A stretch of 64,000 nt of DNA from JAXGXJ01 sp963816155 (GTDB lineage: Bacteria; Actinomycetota; Thermoleophilia; RBG-16-64-13), in assembly GCA_963816155.1 (NCBI GenBank), contig CAWFJE010000002.1:310001-374000 (forward strand). Reading direction: 5' to 3'. The notes beneath the pieces were generated by a model. The model ran no database searches. It saw only the letters and a program-made list of their open reading frames with translations, and had not been told where the DNA came from. Below, piece after piece: positions 52,607 through 61,144 of the stretch; position 1 is the first letter of the stretch, and each line of letters begins with the position of its first letter. Both the position numbers and the translations under genes were made by a program.

Positions 52607-53194
52607 TTACTTCTCACCCACTGCGGAGGCGCCGAGCCGGAATGCTTCCAGGTTGACGTCCACCGTCTTGGGCGGTACCACGCGCCGGATGACCGCCTCC
52701 CACGTTTCGGCCTTGAAGGGCAGCGCCCCGGAAACGGCGCCCAGCATGACCACATTGGCGGCCTTGATGGTTCCGGCCTGCTGCGCCAGTCCGTTGGCGT
52801 CGATAGCGCGCACATGGGGCCATGCCGCCTTGATCTGAGCGTCGATCTCCGGCGGGTACGTGGCCAGACCCGACGCCACCGGGCTGGGATTGATCTGCAT
52901 GGCGTTGTAGATCAGCAGCCCACTGGGACGTAGCCAGTGGACATAGCGTAGCGCCTCAAGTGATTCGAAAGCCAGCAGTATGTCGGCCGTGCCGGGGGTC
53001 ACCAGAGGTGCCCACACCTGCGTGCCGAAACGGAAGTGGCTGGTGACGCTGCCTCCGCGCTGGCTCATGCCGTGCACTTCACTCTGCTTGACGTCGTAGT
53101 CCTCCGCCATTGCGACCTGGGAAAGGACGTAGCTGGCCAGGACCACACCCTGGCCACCCACACCGGAGAGGAGCATGTTCTGCGTCGTGCTCAT
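52607..53194 (-). CDS. iorB: Indolepyruvate ferredoxin oxidoreductase beta subunit
   Basis: Gamma-domain subunit of 195 residues. GVGGQGVVLASYVLSQVAM is the family signature, and SEVHGMSQRGGSVTSHFRFG binds the partner. With IorA it oxidises arylpyruvates to arylacetyl-CoA and reduces ferredoxin. ATG 53194 overlaps the iorA stop by four bases. Confidence 0.95.
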   Translation of the reverse strand: MSTTQNMLLSGVGGQGVVLASYVLSQVAMAEDYDVKQSEVHGMSQRGGSVTSHFRFGTQVWAPLVTPGTADILLAFESLEALRYVHWLRPSGLLIYNAMQINPSPVASGLATYPPEIDAQIKAAWPHVRAIDANGLAQQAGTIKAANVVMLGAVSGALPFKAETWEAVIRRVVPPKTVDVNLEAFRLGASAVGEK

Positions 53195-55017
53195 GACGCC
53201 TCCTTCGCGTACACGCCCTTCAACCCCGTCTCACCGGGGGCAGGCGGTAGGATCGCGTCTTCCCTACAGAGCTGGCTGCAGACCCCGCAGCCGGCGCACT
53301 GATCGGCCTGGATCTCCACCTTACGATCCCCGCTTTCGTCCACCAGTAGATTGAGAGCCATGCAACCGGCCTGCAGACAGCGCTTGCAGCCGATGCAGAG
53401 TTCGGCGTCGATACGGTAGGGAGGGCGTTTGATCTTGAACTCCAGCACGCAGGGAGCCTTGGCGATGACCACCGAAGGTCCCGAGTAGGCCAGTTCCTCG
53501 CGCAACACCCGCTCCACCTCTTCCAGGTCGTAGGGGTCGATGCTGGTCACTCGGTCCAGCCCCATGTCCCGACACAGTCCGGGGATGTCGGCGATAGCCG
53601 CCGGTTCACGCAGAAGCGTCTTGCCGCTCCCGGGGTTTTCCTGGCCGCCGGTCATGGCCGTGGTGCGGTTGTCCAGGATCAACGCCAGGATGTTGCCCTT
53701 GTTGTAGGCCACATCCATGAGGGAGTTGATGCCCGTGTGGAAGAAGGTGCTGTCGCCGATGACGGCCACGACCTTGTCCTTGGGATCGGTGGGAGGTTCG
53801 AGCACTTGGGCCATGCCGTGCGCCATGCTGATGCTGGCTCCCATACAGGTGCTGCAATGCATCGCGTTGAAGGGCTGCAGCGCTCCCAAGGCGTAGCAGC
53901 CGATATCACCGCTCACAAAGACCCGGAGCTTCTTGAGCACGGCGAAGATGGGACGATGCGAGCAGCCCGGACAATACGTGGGCGGACGACCCGGCAGGTC
54001 CCCCACTACCGGTGTCGGCGTAGCGAACAGGTCGGCATTGGCTCCCGGAGCGCCGGCGGCGGTCAGAGCGCGAGCCACAAGGCCGGGGTCGATCTCACCG
54101 CAGATGGGGATGAGATCCTTCCCCCCGTCGATCTTGATGCCCCTGGCCAGCAGGATCTCCTCCAGGAAGGGATCGAGTTCCTCGACCACGTACAGCTTCT
54201 CCACCTGGGCACGGAATTCGGCGATGAGACGTTCCGGCAACGGGTAGGTCATGCCCAACTTGAGGAAGCTGGCCTCGGGAAAAGCCTCCCGGGCGTAGGA
54301 GTAAGCGGCTCCGCAGGTCAGAATGCCAACGCGCGGATCGCCCATCTCTATCCTGTTCAGTGGACTGGTCTCAGCGTATTCGGCCAGGTCGAGCAGACGC
54401 TGCTCGACGAACGGGTGCCGCACGGTGGCGTTCTGCGGCATCATGGTGTACTTGGTCCAGTTTCGAGTCATCTTGGTGAGCGGCTCGAGTTCCGGCCGCT
54501 CGCCCAGCTCGACCATGCTCTTGGAGTGCGAAGTGCGCGTGGTGGTCCGGAAGAGCACCGGAGTGTCGAAGCGTTCGCTGAGGTCGTAGGCCAGCTTGAG
54601 GTAGTCCTTGGCTTCGGCGCTATCCGAGGGCTCGATCACGGGGATCTTGGCGAACTTGGCATAGTTGCGGTTGTCTTGCTCGTCCTGAGAGCTGTGCATA
54701 CCCGGATCGTCGGCGGAGACGATGACCATGCCGCCCTCGACGCCCGTGTTGGCCACGGAGAAGAAGGGGTCGGCGGCCACGTTGAGGCCCACGTGCTTCA
54801 TGCACACGAGGACCCGGGCTCCCGCCCACGATGCACCCGTGCCCACTTCCATGGCCACCTTCTCGTTGGGTGACCACTCGGCATAGATGCCGTCGTACTT
54901 GGCGACGTTCTCCAAGATCTCGGTGCTGGGCGTGCCCGGGTAGGCAGACGCCAGCCGCACGCCCGCCTCCCAGGCTCCGCGTGCGATCGCTTCGTTTCCG
55001 GACAGTATCTCCGTCAT
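53191..55017 (-). CDS. iorA: Indolepyruvate ferredoxin oxidoreductase alpha subunit
   Basis: TPP-dependent subunit of 608 residues. The N-terminal pyrimidine domain shows LSGNEAIARGAWEAGVRLASAYPGTPSTE, the TPP site GDSTFFHTGINSLMDVAYNKGN, and two C-terminal 4Fe-4S motifs CIGCKRCLQAGC and CAGCGVCSQLC. YCPGCSHRPIF is diagnostic. It starts two bases after the acyl-CoA synthetase stop, so the three genes form one operon for energy gain from aromatic amino acids. Confidence 0.95.
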   Translation of the reverse strand: MTEILSGNEAIARGAWEAGVRLASAYPGTPSTEILENVAKYDGIYAEWSPNEKVAMEVGTGASWAGARVLVCMKHVGLNVAADPFFSVANTGVEGGMVIVSADDPGMHSSQDEQDNRNYAKFAKIPVIEPSDSAEAKDYLKLAYDLSERFDTPVLFRTTTRTSHSKSMVELGERPELEPLTKMTRNWTKYTMMPQNATVRHPFVEQRLLDLAEYAETSPLNRIEMGDPRVGILTCGAAYSYAREAFPEASFLKLGMTYPLPERLIAEFRAQVEKLYVVEELDPFLEEILLARGIKIDGGKDLIPICGEIDPGLVARALTAAGAPGANADLFATPTPVVGDLPGRPPTYCPGCSHRPIFAVLKKLRVFVSGDIGCYALGALQPFNAMHCSTCMGASISMAHGMAQVLEPPTDPKDKVVAVIGDSTFFHTGINSLMDVAYNKGNILALILDNRTTAMTGGQENPGSGKTLLREPAAIADIPGLCRDMGLDRVTSIDPYDLEEVERVLREELAYSGPSVVIAKAPCVLEFKIKRPPYRIDAELCIGCKRCLQAGCMALNLLVDESGDRKVEIQADQCAGCGVCSQLCREDAILPPAPGETGLKGVYAKEAS

Positions 55018-55019
55018 AT

Positions 55020-57206
55020 CTACTCTCCCTCAGGTAGATTGTTGCGTTGGTATTCGGCGTACCAGGCCATGCGGTCAAGCACCAGACCGGCGGCCGCCGG
55101 CGAGGCGAGCACCACAGGCGCGTAGCGTCCGCCGAAATCGAACAGCGAGCCCCGGATGGGGGTGTCGGGCACGTTGATGATGGGCTTCCCGGTCGCCTCA
55201 GTGAGGTCCGACATCATGTGCATGAACTTCGTCTCCCAGGGACTGAGACCGGCGAACTCGCCCTCGCCGGCAGTCTCGCGCACCCCGGCACCCGTATTGG
55301 GCACTCCTAGCACCGATAGTACGACGACGGCGTCCACAGCGTCACACTTGGCTACCATCTCCACCACCCGCGGACCGATATCGCCGCCGGCCATGGCCAC
55401 CATGTCAAGGGGGTTGCGGCGGCTCCAGAATGAAGGCAGCAGTTCGTCGACGGCCGCTATCAGCTCTGAGGGCAACTCTGCCAGCGTCAGCCCATGACGG
55501 GCCACTTCGTCGGCCATGAGCACGCCGGCGCCGCCACCGTTGGTCACCACGGCCACCCGCCGGCCCTTGGGCAGGGGCAGGTTGGCCAGACTCGAAGCGA
55601 GATCGACGGCATCCTGAGTGCTCGTGCAGGTGACCACGCCGGCCTGGCGCGCGGCTGCCTCGTAGACGGGCCCTGAACCGGCCATGGCGCCCGTGTGAGA
55701 GGCGGCCGCCTTGCCTCCATACTCGGTCAGCCCCCCGCGCACGACCACCACGGGCTTCACGGCCGTGGTGCGTCGGGCCGCGTGGAGGAAATGGCGCCCG
55801 TCGTCGATGCCCTCGAGATAGAGCATGATCGCCGCGGTGGCCGGATCGTCGCGCAGGTGCTCCATCAGATCGATGGCTCCGATCTGGGCCTCGTTACCCA
55901 CGCTCACGAACTTGTCTATGCCGATGCCCCGGCGCTGGCAGGCGTGGACGATCTGCACACCCAGGTTGCCCGACTGAGACATGATGCTCAGCTTGCCCTT
56001 GACCGGATGCAGGACGATGAATCCCAACGCGTGCAGACTGCGTTCGTTGGAGATGAGGCCCATGCAGTTGGGACCGATGAGGCTGACGCCGGCCTCGGCG
56101 GCCAAACGAGCGATCTCCTTCTCCGCTTCGGCGCCTTCGTCACCGGTCTCGGAGAAGCCGGCCGCGATGGCGATGGCGGCAGGGATACCGCGCCGTCCAC
56201 AGGCTTCCAGCATCGGCGCCACATGCCGACCGCCCACCGCCAGCAGCGCGAGGTCCGGGGCCTCGGGCAGATCGTCGATGCTCGGGTACACCGTGAGACC
56301 GAAGAACTCGCCCCCTTTGGGGTTGACGGGGTAGACCGCTCCGTCGAAGTCGCCGTCGATGATGTTACGCAGCGCCGAACCGCCCCACTTGTCGACATCG
56401 TCCGAAGCACCCACGATCGCGATGGAACGAGGTGACAGCACCGCCTTCATGTCGGGCTGGAAGCTCAGTTTGGCCGGGCGTCGCGGCTCGTCGCCCAGGA
56501 TGATGAGAGCGTCCGCAGCCACCGGACGGTCGCCTTCGATTAGGAGGGGGTTCACGTCTATCTCGGCGATCTGAGGATGTTCGAGGGCCAGGCGCCCCAC
56601 AGCCTGCACGATGGCGGAAAGCGCCGAGCGGTCCACCGGGGGATATCCCCGGAAGCTGCCGAGCAGCTTCTTGGCCCGGATGAGTTCGGGCAATCCGGCG
56701 GCGTCATGGTCTCCGAGAGGAGCGACGGCCAGCGCGATGTCGCCCAGAGCCTCGGTGAGCACGCCGCCCAGACCGAAGACCACCACGGGGCCAAAGACCG
56801 AGTCGCGCTTCATGCCCACCATGAACTCGCGATTGCCTGCGATCATCTGCTCCACGAGCACGCCCTCGAGCAGCGAGCCCGCGCGGTGCTGCAGAAGATG
56901 GAAGGTCTCCTCCGCCTTCTCAGCACCCTCCACGCCCAGGATGACGAGGCCGGCCTCCGTCTTGTGGTGGATGTCACCACCCACGGCCTTCATGGCCAAG
57001 CGGCCGCCGATACGCGCGGCCGCGGCCCCGGCCTCCTCAGCCGACGTGACCAGTTCTCCAGCCGGCACCGGGATGCCGTAGGCGGCGAACACGGCCTTGG
57101 CCTCCCACTCGTCGAGTGCGGAGCGACCGGCGCGAAGAGCTGCCTCTATCATTTCGGCCACAGGCTTCACCTGATGCTCCGATGATCTTCCGTCCATCGC
57201 GTACAT
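55020..57206 (-). CDS. acd: ADP-forming acetyl/aryl-CoA synthetase (fused beta-alpha)
   Basis: Makes ATP from an acyl-CoA by releasing the acid, 728 residues. The beta part is first (about 1-245, ATP-grasp; RLAMKAVGGDIHHKTEAGLVILGV with the phosphate-carrying His), the alpha part follows (about 260-728; RSIAIVGASDDVDKWGG, IMSQSGNLGVQIVHAC, AASHTGAMAGSG with the second His). Bacterial and archaeal forms differ in domain order; here it is beta-alpha. Together with IorAB it would give arylacetate plus ATP, as in peptide-fermenting archaea. The start is ATG 57206 after GGAAGGGAAG. Confidence 0.92.
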   Translation of the reverse strand: MYAMDGRSSEHQVKPVAEMIEAALRAGRSALDEWEAKAVFAAYGIPVPAGELVTSAEEAGAAAARIGGRLAMKAVGGDIHHKTEAGLVILGVEGAEKAEETFHLLQHRAGSLLEGVLVEQMIAGNREFMVGMKRDSVFGPVVVFGLGGVLTEALGDIALAVAPLGDHDAAGLPELIRAKKLLGSFRGYPPVDRSALSAIVQAVGRLALEHPQIAEIDVNPLLIEGDRPVAADALIILGDEPRRPAKLSFQPDMKAVLSPRSIAIVGASDDVDKWGGSALRNIIDGDFDGAVYPVNPKGGEFFGLTVYPSIDDLPEAPDLALLAVGGRHVAPMLEACGRRGIPAAIAIAAGFSETGDEGAEAEKEIARLAAEAGVSLIGPNCMGLISNERSLHALGFIVLHPVKGKLSIMSQSGNLGVQIVHACQRRGIGIDKFVSVGNEAQIGAIDLMEHLRDDPATAAIMLYLEGIDDGRHFLHAARRTTAVKPVVVVRGGLTEYGGKAAASHTGAMAGSGPVYEAAARQAGVVTCTSTQDAVDLASSLANLPLPKGRRVAVVTNGGGAGVLMADEVARHGLTLAELPSELIAAVDELLPSFWSRRNPLDMVAMAGGDIGPRVVEMVAKCDAVDAVVVLSVLGVPNTGAGVRETAGEGEFAGLSPWETKFMHMMSDLTEATGKPIINVPDTPIRGSLFDFGGRYAPVVLASPAAAGLVLDRMAWYAEYQRNNLPEGE

Positions 57207-57246
57207 CTTCCCTTCCGGCCCCCGACCGGGGCACTCGATCCACCTT

Positions 57247-57271
57247 GGTCTATATGATAAGTAATTAGACC
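57247..57271. promoter_or_regulatory. Inverted repeat GGTCTA-N13-TAGACC before the synthetase/iorAB operon
   Basis: GGTCTA (57247-57252) and TAGACC (57266-57271) are exact inverted repeats, 41 bases upstream of the synthetase start. TTGGTCTATAT at 57245-57255 recurs exactly at 58720-58730 in the divergent promoter of the GntR gene. It is a likely operator of that GntR/FadR-type regulator. Confidence 0.55.
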
Positions 57272-57330
57272 TTTGCTGTCAAACACCGCTGGCGACCTCT
57301 ACACGTGTCGGCGCCGCCGGGGTTCGGTGG

Positions 57331-58656
57331 CTACACCGTGCAGCGAAGGATGTATAGGCCCTGGTGCGACGTGTCCACGTAGATGTTCCCCCGATCGTCC
57401 ACCAGAATGTCCTCGGTGGTGGCCAGATTCGGTCCTGGAAAGAGATCGCCCGCTGCGTTGTTGAACTGCCAGGACTCCGGGTCGGGCGGGATGAAGTGCG
57501 CGATCTCCCGAGGCACGAAGGGATCTCTGATGTCGTACACCCTGAGGCCGGCATGGAAGTAGCAGCAGTAGACGCGATCGTTGCGATCCTCCAGAGCCGG
57601 ATGATTGTGGGGCTCGTGGATGTTGTGCGGCCCGAAGGGACCGGCGCCGACACCGGGGATCTCGTTGAAGTTCCTGTAGGGCCATCCCTCCGGTATCTCG
57701 GGGTAGGGAAACACCGACACCAGGGTGGGGTCGGCGGGATCGGAGACGTCGACCATGCCCAGGAAGTTGAGGGGCTGTGCACCCGAACGAGCCGTCATCT
57801 CCTCATCGAAGTAGGAGTACCGCTCCCCCTCGCTGGTCATCACGGCATACGGACGCTCGGAGAGTGGCAGTACTGTATGGCAGCGCGCCCCGCCCAGTTT
57901 GCCGGCGAAGGGTGGCTGGTGGCGCAACTGGCCCACGAGTCGGGGCAGGGTGATGTCCGAGATATCGAGGATGACCATACCCGCCCCACCGTAGCTGACG
58001 TACGCCAGGTCGCCCTTGGGGTAGGCGGGACCGTGCATGTTCGCACTGTCCAGCAGCGCCAACTGAGGGTCGCCTCCGACGGGGATCTTCTTCTCGACGT
58101 ACCCGGCCGTCCACTGGTCCGGATACCACCAGCGTCCCGCCTCTACGGGATTGGCAGGGTCGGCCAGATCGAGGATGCGGTAGATGAAGCCGCGGAAGCC
58201 TTTGCAGGTGGCGCTCAGGTGCGCGTAGCGCCCCCCGTCGTAGAAGAAACGGTGTACTCCGCCCATGCCCTCGCAGTGCCACTCGGAGAGCTTCCTGGGG
58301 TTGACCGGGTCCTTGACGTCCCAGATGATCACGCCTTGTTCGAAGGGGTCCCCCCACTCGGTGCCGTGCAGAAAAGGCAGCGTCCCTCCCAGGGCGGTGA
58401 TCATGAGGCCCCCGGCCACCTGGATCTTGGGCGTGCTCTGCCCGGCGAGCGGGGGGCCGGGGATGAACTTGAGGTACTCGGGGCGAGTGGGTTCGGTCAC
58501 GTCCACGATGGCCCAGCCCGGGTGCTTGAAGTGCGACGCGTAGATGTAGTAGCGGCCGTCGACCTCCTGCATGGCCATCTGGAACCAGGGTCTGCCCTCC
58601 GTATCCAGATGAGCCAGAAAGTCGATGTTCTTCGCTAATGGTTCCGTGCGGGCCAT
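57331..58656 (-). CDS. LVIVD-repeat beta-propeller protein
   Basis: Protein of 441 residues with at least six LVIVD-type repeats, each ending in a D-x-x-x-P turn: GWAIVDVTEPTRP, GVIIWDVKDPVNP, YRILDLADPANP, GMVILDISDITLP, LGMVDVSDPADP and LRVYDIRDPFVP. It probably forms a seven-bladed propeller. No signal peptide is seen. A His-rich turn (GPHNIHEPHNHP) could bind metal. It resembles selenium-binding-protein-like propellers in outline but lacks enough motif evidence for that name. It is divergent from the GntR gene, with the operator-like repeat between them. Function unknown. Confidence 0.75.
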   Translation of the reverse strand: MARTEPLAKNIDFLAHLDTEGRPWFQMAMQEVDGRYYIYASHFKHPGWAIVDVTEPTRPEYLKFIPGPPLAGQSTPKIQVAGGLMITALGGTLPFLHGTEWGDPFEQGVIIWDVKDPVNPRKLSEWHCEGMGGVHRFFYDGGRYAHLSATCKGFRGFIYRILDLADPANPVEAGRWWYPDQWTAGYVEKKIPVGGDPQLALLDSANMHGPAYPKGDLAYVSYGGAGMVILDISDITLPRLVGQLRHQPPFAGKLGGARCHTVLPLSERPYAVMTSEGERYSYFDEEMTARSGAQPLNFLGMVDVSDPADPTLVSVFPYPEIPEGWPYRNFNEIPGVGAGPFGPHNIHEPHNHPALEDRNDRVYCCYFHAGLRVYDIRDPFVPREIAHFIPPDPESWQFNNAAGDLFPGPNLATTEDILVDDRGNIYVDTSHQGLYILRCTV

Positions 58657-58720
58657 ATCAGTTCTATCCTTCCCTCCCTGGCAGAGACCTGCGCTGCAGA
58701 CGCAATACGCTCTTCAGGGT

Positions 58721-58747
58721 TGGTCTATATACTGTACATATATACCA
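58721..58747. promoter_or_regulatory. Imperfect palindrome in the LVIVD/GntR divergent promoter
   Basis: TGGT-C-TATATA (58721-58731) and TATATA-CCA (58739-58747) mirror each other around CTGTACA. TGGT and ACCA ends resemble FadR-type operators. The left half with its preceding T equals TTGGTCTATAT, found before the synthetase/iorAB operon. It is placed to control both divergent genes. Confidence 0.55.
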
Positions 58748-58808
58748 GATAGTCTGGGGACGGTCCTTGGCATAAGTGGGCCCTCCGACACCCTCGAAAC
58801 GAGGTAGC

Positions 58809-59555
58809 TTGTCCCTCGACACTCTAGGAGCCGAAAGCGAGCAAAGCGCGATCCTCGTCCCCGAGACGGCGAGCGACCGCGCCGTGGAATACCTCCGCGC
58901 GATGATCTTCTCCGGGCAGTTGCGCCCCGGAGATCGCCTACCGCCGGAACGAGACCTCGGCTCGCATCTGGGCATCTCGCGCATGACGCTCCGCTTGGCC
59001 CTCAAAGCCCTGGAAAGCACCGGGTATATCGTGACCACCAGGGGCTCGCACGGAGGCTCCCGCGTGAGCGACGAAGACGGGCTCTACACCTGCTGGCGTC
59101 GCTGGATGCGTGACCACGCCCAAGAACTCGGCGACATCTTCGAGTTCCGCCTCACAGTGGAGACGAAGCTGGCCTCTCTTGCCGCCGAACGGCGCACCGA
59201 CGAGGATCTGACGGCGATGGAGCAGGCGGTGGCCCGCGAGGCGGAACCCCAGGACTGGACCTCGCTGTCCAGAGCCGACATGGGCATCCACAACGCCATC
59301 GCCCGGGCAGCACGCAGCCCTCGCCTCCAGCAGGCCATGCTCGAGGCCCGTAGCGACCTCTTCGTGCCCGTCGACCTCAGCCGGTTGGAGCGGGAGAAGT
59401 TCGAGGTACACGCCACCCACCAGGCCATCATCTCCGCCATCCGGGCGCGCGAAAGCGCCGTCGCAGCCAGGGAGATGGCCGGCCACATCGAACTGATCCG
59501 AGGCCTCGTGGACAGGGCGCTCGCAGCCGCGAACATCCCCATATCGCCTCGCTGA
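58809..59555 (+). CDS. GntR-family (FadR subfamily) transcriptional regulator
   Basis: Regulator of 248 residues with an N-terminal winged helix (DRAVEYLRAMIFSGQLRPGDRLPPERDLGSHLGISRMTLRLALKALESTGY in outline; key PGDRLPPERDL) and a helical FCD effector domain (FEFRLTVETKLASLAAERRT, DMGIHNAIARAARSPRLQQAM, EVHATHQAIISAIRARE). FCD domains bind small organic acids with a metal. TTG 58809 follows GAGGT; GTG 58776 is an alternative without a binding site. Probable targets are the LVIVD gene, itself and the synthetase/iorAB operon. Confidence 0.9.
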   Translation: MSLDTLGAESEQSAILVPETASDRAVEYLRAMIFSGQLRPGDRLPPERDLGSHLGISRMTLRLALKALESTGYIVTTRGSHGGSRVSDEDGLYTCWRRWMRDHAQELGDIFEFRLTVETKLASLAAERRTDEDLTAMEQAVAREAEPQDWTSLSRADMGIHNAIARAARSPRLQQAMLEARSDLFVPVDLSRLEREKFEVHATHQAIISAIRARESAVAAREMAGHIELIRGLVDRALAAANIPISPR

Positions 59556-59603
59556 TCGTCTCCACCTCTGCCCCACTGGGATGTGCCCCGGCGGAGATCC
59601 CTG

Positions 59604-60077
59604 CTACAGGATCTGGTGGACGTCGTAGGTCACGCCCAGAGCTTCCTGCTTGCCCACAGCCACGGCCACGATATTGTTGAGCCAGCTGTAGGGGGTACCC
59701 ACCGCGGTCTCGAACATGGGTTGGCCACGCAGATAATAGTGGGCCGGGTCGACGTCTTCGCCGCGATGCAGCCGCTCCCAGATCTCGGCCGAGATGTTGA
59801 GGATGCCCCGGTAGCTCACGTAGATGATGTGGCCGTCGTTCGTGCGATAGGTGTCACGGACGTCGCCTTCGGCCACCCCGCCGGGGCGCATGATGAACCA
59901 GTCGCCGGTGCCCTGAAGGATGTCTCCCTTCACCTTGGGACCGTCGAACCATCCGCCCTTCACCCGTACGATGTTCCGCTGCCCCCGAAAGGTCTCACCC
60001 ACTTCGTAGAAGCCTTCGACCTCGATATGCGCTCGGTAGAGGAATTCGCTCCTGAGTTCCATCCTCGGTAGATCCAT
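59604..60077 (-). CDS. DUF3237 family protein
   Basis: Small protein of 157 residues in the DUF3237 family (a beta-barrel fold), recognised from GGWFDGPKVKGDILQGTGDWFIMRPGGVAEGDVRDTYRTNDGHIIYVSYRG, of which the GxGDW and DGHIIYVSYRG parts are key. Members are found beside catabolic dehydrogenases, but the role is not known. ATG 60077 follows AGGAGG by six bases. It is 80 bases after the SDR gene and probably in its transcript. Confidence 0.75.
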   Translation of the reverse strand: MDLPRMELRSEFLYRAHIEVEGFYEVGETFRGQRNIVRVKGGWFDGPKVKGDILQGTGDWFIMRPGGVAEGDVRDTYRTNDGHIIYVSYRGILNISAEIWERLHRGEDVDPAHYYLRGQPMFETAVGTPYSWLNNIVAVAVGKQEALGVTYDVHQIL

Positions 60078-60157
60078 CTTTGCCTCCTGAAGTCCGTCCT
60101 TGTCGGGCGCCGCCATGATTCGCGGGTATGGTATGCGCCCAAGTCACCCACTGCCCG

Positions 60158-60925
60158 CTAGAAGGCCGTCGCTCCTCCATCGACCCGGATGTCCGCACCC
60201 GTGACCCAACTCGATTCCTCGGAACCAAGGTAAACAGCGCAGTAGCCGATGTCCTCGGGTGTTCCGAGCCGGTCGAGCATGATGGAGTTCAGCACCATGT
60301 CCTTGAAGCCGGGTTCGTTGTCAAGGCGTTCCTTGGTATGCGACGTCACGATGAGAGCCGGGGAGATGGTGTTGGCCCGGATGTGATGCTTCGCGCCTTC
60401 CGACGCCAGTTGCCTGGTCATGGCCAGGACTCCGCCCTTGGTGGCACAGTGCGCAAGAGCACCGCTGGGTAGGGAGACGTACGCGTTTGCGGAGGCAAAA
60501 TTGATGATGGAGCCGCCCCCGCGGGCCACCATATGCTTCCAGGCGGCCTTGCAGGGCAAGAAGACCAGATCGAGTTCGCCCTGCAGCGTCCGCTTCCAGT
60601 GCTTCTCGTAGTCGAACTCCTCGACGGGCGCGAACTCTACGAACGCCGCTGCGGTCACGATGATATCGATCCCACCGAAGCGTTCGATCGCATACTCCAT
60701 CAGACGATCGCTCGCCTCCGGGTCGGTGAGGTCGGCGATGAAGTTCTCGTACGATAGTCCTTCGGCCCGAGCGATCGCGGCTGTTTCCTCCGCAGCCACT
60801 CGGTCGATATCACAACCGACAACGTCGGCACCCTCGCGGGCGAAGGCCAGCGCGCAGCCCTGGCCGATGCCCAGTCCTCCGGCCCCCGTCACCACGGCGA
60901 CCTTACCCTTCAACCGATCGGCCAT
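60158..60925 (-). CDS. SDR-family protein with altered active site
   Basis: SDR fold of 255 residues, with TGAGGLGIGQG for the cofactor and WVTGADIRVDGG at the end. Catalytic Lys163 and Ser145 are present, but the catalytic Tyr is His159 (ALAHCATKGG). The NNAG motif reads VTAAAF, and the usual Asn of helix 4 is not found in RTLQGELD. It may have lost the classical mechanism or use another acid/base. It is paired with the DUF3237 gene; no function can be assigned. Confidence 0.8.
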   Translation of the reverse strand: MADRLKGKVAVVTGAGGLGIGQGCALAFAREGADVVGCDIDRVAAEETAAIARAEGLSYENFIADLTDPEASDRLMEYAIERFGGIDIIVTAAAFVEFAPVEEFDYEKHWKRTLQGELDLVFLPCKAAWKHMVARGGGSIINFASANAYVSLPSGALAHCATKGGVLAMTRQLASEGAKHHIRANTISPALIVTSHTKERLDNEPGFKDMVLNSIMLDRLGTPEDIGYCAVYLGSEESSWVTGADIRVDGGATAF

Positions 60926-61076
60926 GAAGCCATCTCCTCTTGGTAGAAGTGGTCATTGCGTTGTGCTGAACCTATGGTAGCCCCCGCATGTCCTTGCGCA
61001 CCGGTCCGCCGCCGACGGGAAGGTGTGCGTGGCCCCGAAAGCAGCGCCTGAGCGCGCGGGCCGACGGAAGAAAGGG

Positions 61077-61112
61077 CCGGGGCGGCTCGCGATCCCTCGC
61101 GAGCCGCCCCGG
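61077..61112 (-). terminator. Terminator after the second livK
   Basis: A perfect 16-pair stem (61077-61092 with 61097-61112, arm CCGGGGCGGCTCGCGA) with a four-base loop, 33 bases after the binding protein stop. A pyrimidine-rich stretch (CCTTTCTTCC) follows on the minus strand. Confidence 0.75.
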
Positions 61113-61144
61113 TTCACTGCAGTGTCGCTACCGGAGGTTCTTCG

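Noticed and set aside
57331..58656. Naming the propeller protein a selenium-binding protein/methanethiol oxidase
   Set aside because: The repeats fit LVIVD proteins better, and metal-site residues of the SBP56 type could not be located with confidence.
60158..60925. Mycofactocin-dependent SDR
   Set aside because: The insertion between the cofactor motif and the second helix that marks those enzymes is absent, and the catalytic Tyr is missing.
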